In this document: piece after piece, positions 62,234-64,000 of the stretch
Numbering within the stretch: the first letter of the stretch is position 1
How the letters are laid out: every line of letters starts with the position of its first letter
Source: Plantactinospora endophytica
GTDB taxonomy: Bacteria > Actinomycetota > Actinomycetes > Mycobacteriales > Micromonosporaceae
DNA: 64,000 bases
Assembly (NCBI RefSeq): GCF_016862915.1
Contig: NZ_BONW01000032.1
Location: forward strand, 62,001 to 126,000
Reading direction: 5' to 3'
Program-made: the position numbers and the translations under genes
Notes under the pieces: generated by a model
What the model saw: only the letters and a program-made list of their open reading frames with translations
What the model was told of the DNA's origin: nothing
Database searches by the model: none

Positions 62234-64000
62234 CAGTCGGTCCCCTCTTCCGTCGCACCGCCGGACCGCGCCCGCCCGGGGTGCGTCCCGTCGTCCCGTG
62301 CCCCGTCCTCCGGTGCACCATCCTCTGGTGCCCCGTCGTCCCGTGCCCCGTCGGGTCTTCCCCCCTCGGGTCGGGTCGCGGCGACGAGCCGGTCGAACTC
62401 GTCGGCGAACCCCGCGTACTCGGTACGCGGCAGGCCACCGACCTCCACCAAACTACTACGACTTGTCGTGGTCGCACCGGCCGGTGCCGGCGAAAGCGGG
62501 TCAGCGGGCGAAACTCCGTCAGGCGGTACGGGAGAAATCCGGAACCAGACCCGGCGACGCCGGCCGAACAGCGACGGCATCAGCCCCACCAGCAGCAGCA
62601 CCGAGCTGATCAGCACGATCCGCTCGCCGGGGTCGTACCGGACCGAGATGGTGATGTACTTCCGGGTGCCGAGGAACTCCACCGACGTGCCGTCGTCGAG
62701 GGTCCACTTCTCGCCCGGCCGCAACAGCTTGCCCTCGCCGATCTGCTTCAGCCTGCCGCTGCTCACCTGCCGCTGGTCGAGCCGGTAGACCGAACCCGGA
62801 ACCCCGGCGTCCAGCCCCAGATTGCCCCGGTACGCAAAGAGCATCACCCCCGGCGACCGCTCCGCCGGGTACGTCGACCGGACGAACGGCGGCGAGTCCG
62901 GCGTGGTCGGGAAGTAGAGCCCCTCGAAGGCGACCTGGAGGTCGGGGTTGCGCGCCCCGGTCGCCGGATCGAGGTTGACGTCCGGGAAGGCCGCCACACC
63001 CTCGCTGGTCAGGTTGCCGTCGATGGTCAGGAACGCGTCGTCGCTCTCCTGCGCCTCGCCGTTGCGGTCGGTGTAGCGCAGGATCGGCGCGTAGCCGTGC
63101 CCGAGCAGGTAGACGCTGGCCCCGTCCAGCCGGAGCGGGTCGTTGACCGAGAAGCTCTCCCGGCGCGGCGCCGCACCGTCCTCCTCCACCAGCGTCGTCG
63201 CCCGGAACGACTCCGGCTGCCCGGTCGGCAGGAACGCCGCGTGGAAGTCGGTCAGCTCCAGGCAGAACGGCGGCAGGTCGCTGCCGTCCACCTGGTGTCC
63301 GAGCTTGGACTCCGCGTACTGCTGGAGGTTGTTGCAGAAGGCGTTGTCCGGGCCGGCGACCAGCAGCCGGTTGCCGTGCCAGCCGTACCAGGAGCCGAGG
63401 CCGACACCGAGCAGCACGCCGATCAGCGAGAAGTGGAAGAGCAGGTTGCCGGTCTCCTTGAGGAAACCCTTCTCCGCCGACACCGTGTCGTCCCGGACCA
63501 CCACCCGCCAGCGCCGTTTGCGCAGCACCGCCGCGATCGCGGCCAGGTCGCCGTCGGAGTCGGTAAGCACGGCGTGCTGCGGCAGCCGGTCCAGCCGCTT
63601 CGGCGCGGGCGGCGGCGCGGCCCGCAGCGCGCGTACGTGGTCGCGCAGCCGGGGCACGATGCAGCCGACCAGCGAGGTGAAGAGCAGCACGTAGATCGCC
63701 GAGAACCACGGCGAGGCGTACACGTCGAAGCCGCCGATCCGGTCCAGCACCGGGAACAGGTCGGGATGCTCGACGGCGTACCGGTTGACGTTCTCGATGT
63801 TGATGTTGCGCTGCGGGAGTACCGAGCCGGGGATCGCGGCCACGGCCAGCAGGAACAGCAGGATCAGCGCGGTACGCATGCTGGTGAGCTGCCGCCACGA
63901 GTTGCGCAGCAGGGCCAGCGGCAGCGGGGTACGGCGTACCCGGGACGGCTGACCGACCCCGCCCGGGCCGCCGGCCGCCGGCGGCTCGGCCTCGACGACG
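62233..64000 (-). CDS. resB: Cytochrome c biogenesis protein ResB, 5' end outside window
   Basis: System II cytochrome c maturation partner of CcsB. The frame is open to the right edge: before an internal ATG at 63879 it reads RRTPLPLALLRNSWRQLTS, which belongs to normal ResB proteins, so the gene starts beyond 64000. TM helices with AVAAIPGSVLPQRNINIENV, ISxxxS-type haem region, SAEKGFLKETGNLLFHFSLIGVLLGVG and a C-terminal TM. The C-terminal tail carries DDGAPEDGAPEDGARDDG repeats. Confidence 0.95.
   Translation of the reverse strand, partial: VVEAEPPAAGGPGGVGQPSRVRRTPLPLALLRNSWRQLTSMRTALILLFLLAVAAIPGSVLPQRNINIENVNRYAVEHPDLFPVLDRIGGFDVYASPWFSAIYVLLFTSLVGCIVPRLRDHVRALRAAPPPAPKRLDRLPQHAVLTDSDGDLAAIAAVLRKRRWRVVVRDDTVSAEKGFLKETGNLLFHFSLIGVLLGVGLGSWYGWHGNRLLVAGPDNAFCNNLQQYAESKLGHQVDGSDLPPFCLELTDFHAAFLPTGQPESFRATTLVEEDGAAPRRESFSVNDPLRLDGASVYLLGHGYAPILRYTDRNGEAQESDDAFLTIDGNLTSEGVAAFPDVNLDPATGARNPDLQVAFEGLYFPTTPDSPPFVRSTYPAERSPGVMLFAYRGNLGLDAGVPGSVYRLDQRQVSSGRLKQIGEGKLLRPGEKWTLDDGTSVEFLGTRKYITISVRYDPGERIVLISSVLLLVGLMPSLFGRRRRVWFRISPVPPDGVSPADPLSPAPAGATTTSRSSLVEVGGLPRTEYAGFADEFDRLVAATRPEGGRPDGARDDGAPEDGAPEDGARDDGTHPGRARSGGATEEGTD

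Overview
The window is about 72% GC and carries typical actinomycete signatures: GTG and TTG starts, GTGA/ATGA/TGATG stop-start overlaps in nearly every operon, BldC, a DUF397 plus XRE/DUF5753 pair, ECF42-DGPF pairing, futalosine-pathway menaquinone genes and Tat-exported hydrolases. It is best read as chromosomal DNA of a Micromonosporaceae-type filamentous actinobacterium. The family assignment is an inference from gene content and codon style, not from a search. No tRNA, rRNA, CRISPR array, insertion sequence or integrase was seen.

Left third (1-24 kb). A partial GNAT gene and a small secreted protein precede a complete paaABCDE operon on the minus strand (phenylacetyl-CoA 1,2-epoxidase). 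Then come two tandem secreted serine hydrolases with penicillin-recognising motifs, an MFS exporter coupled to mqnA (menaquinone), an ArsR regulator divergent from an archaeal-type ATPase/nuclease-fold gene with a phased repeat array between them, a HelD-family RNA polymerase motor, and a Tat-exported class C beta-lactamase-like enzyme. A four-gene ABC transporter operon carries its own winged-helix regulator. A type VII secretion substrate-like cassette (EspC-like and WXG-like proteins) ends head to head with btuFCD. The btuFCD operon is preceded by a clear cobalamin riboswitch whose expression platform can hide the btuF ribosome binding site.

Middle third (23-46 kb). recQ is followed by a small island: an orphan divergent UMP-kinase homologue coupled to an unusual DNA-binding regulator, a two-TM protein, a ribbon-helix-helix-like protein and an unknown small protein, around an intergenic region dense in inverted repeats. 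Next are secreted enzymes (vanadium haloperoxidase/PAP2-like, M14 carboxypeptidase, C39-like peptidase) separated by strong hairpin terminators, then a MacB-type efflux operon (lipoprotein, membrane fusion protein, ATPase, permease) divergent from a two-component system. mqnE, an NlpC/P60 wall hydrolase and a very long disordered membrane-anchored protein follow.

Right third (46-64 kb). DEAD-box helicase, glycolipid-binding-domain protein, Cds1-like cysteine desulfhydrase with an Lrp regulator, bldC, and a second menaquinone locus (ubiX, ubiD, ubiA). A class I terpene synthase with a proline-rich repeat insertion sits between ubiX and ubiD-ubiA. An ECF42 sigma/DGPF/DUF998 module follows, then an XRE/DUF397 pair divergent from two small Cys-motif proteins, and finally ccsB and resB (cytochrome c maturation), with resB running off the right edge.

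Functional links: mqnA, mqnE, ubiX, ubiD and ubiA supply menaquinone, and ccsB/resB mature cytochromes c, so the window has a respiratory theme. The strongest regulatory element is the B12 riboswitch. The best candidates for undescribed biology are the UMP-kinase/regulator island (25.2-28.2 kb), the EspC/WXG cassette (18.3-20.1 kb), and the small Cys-motif genes beside the XRE/DUF397 pair (59.2-61.2 kb).
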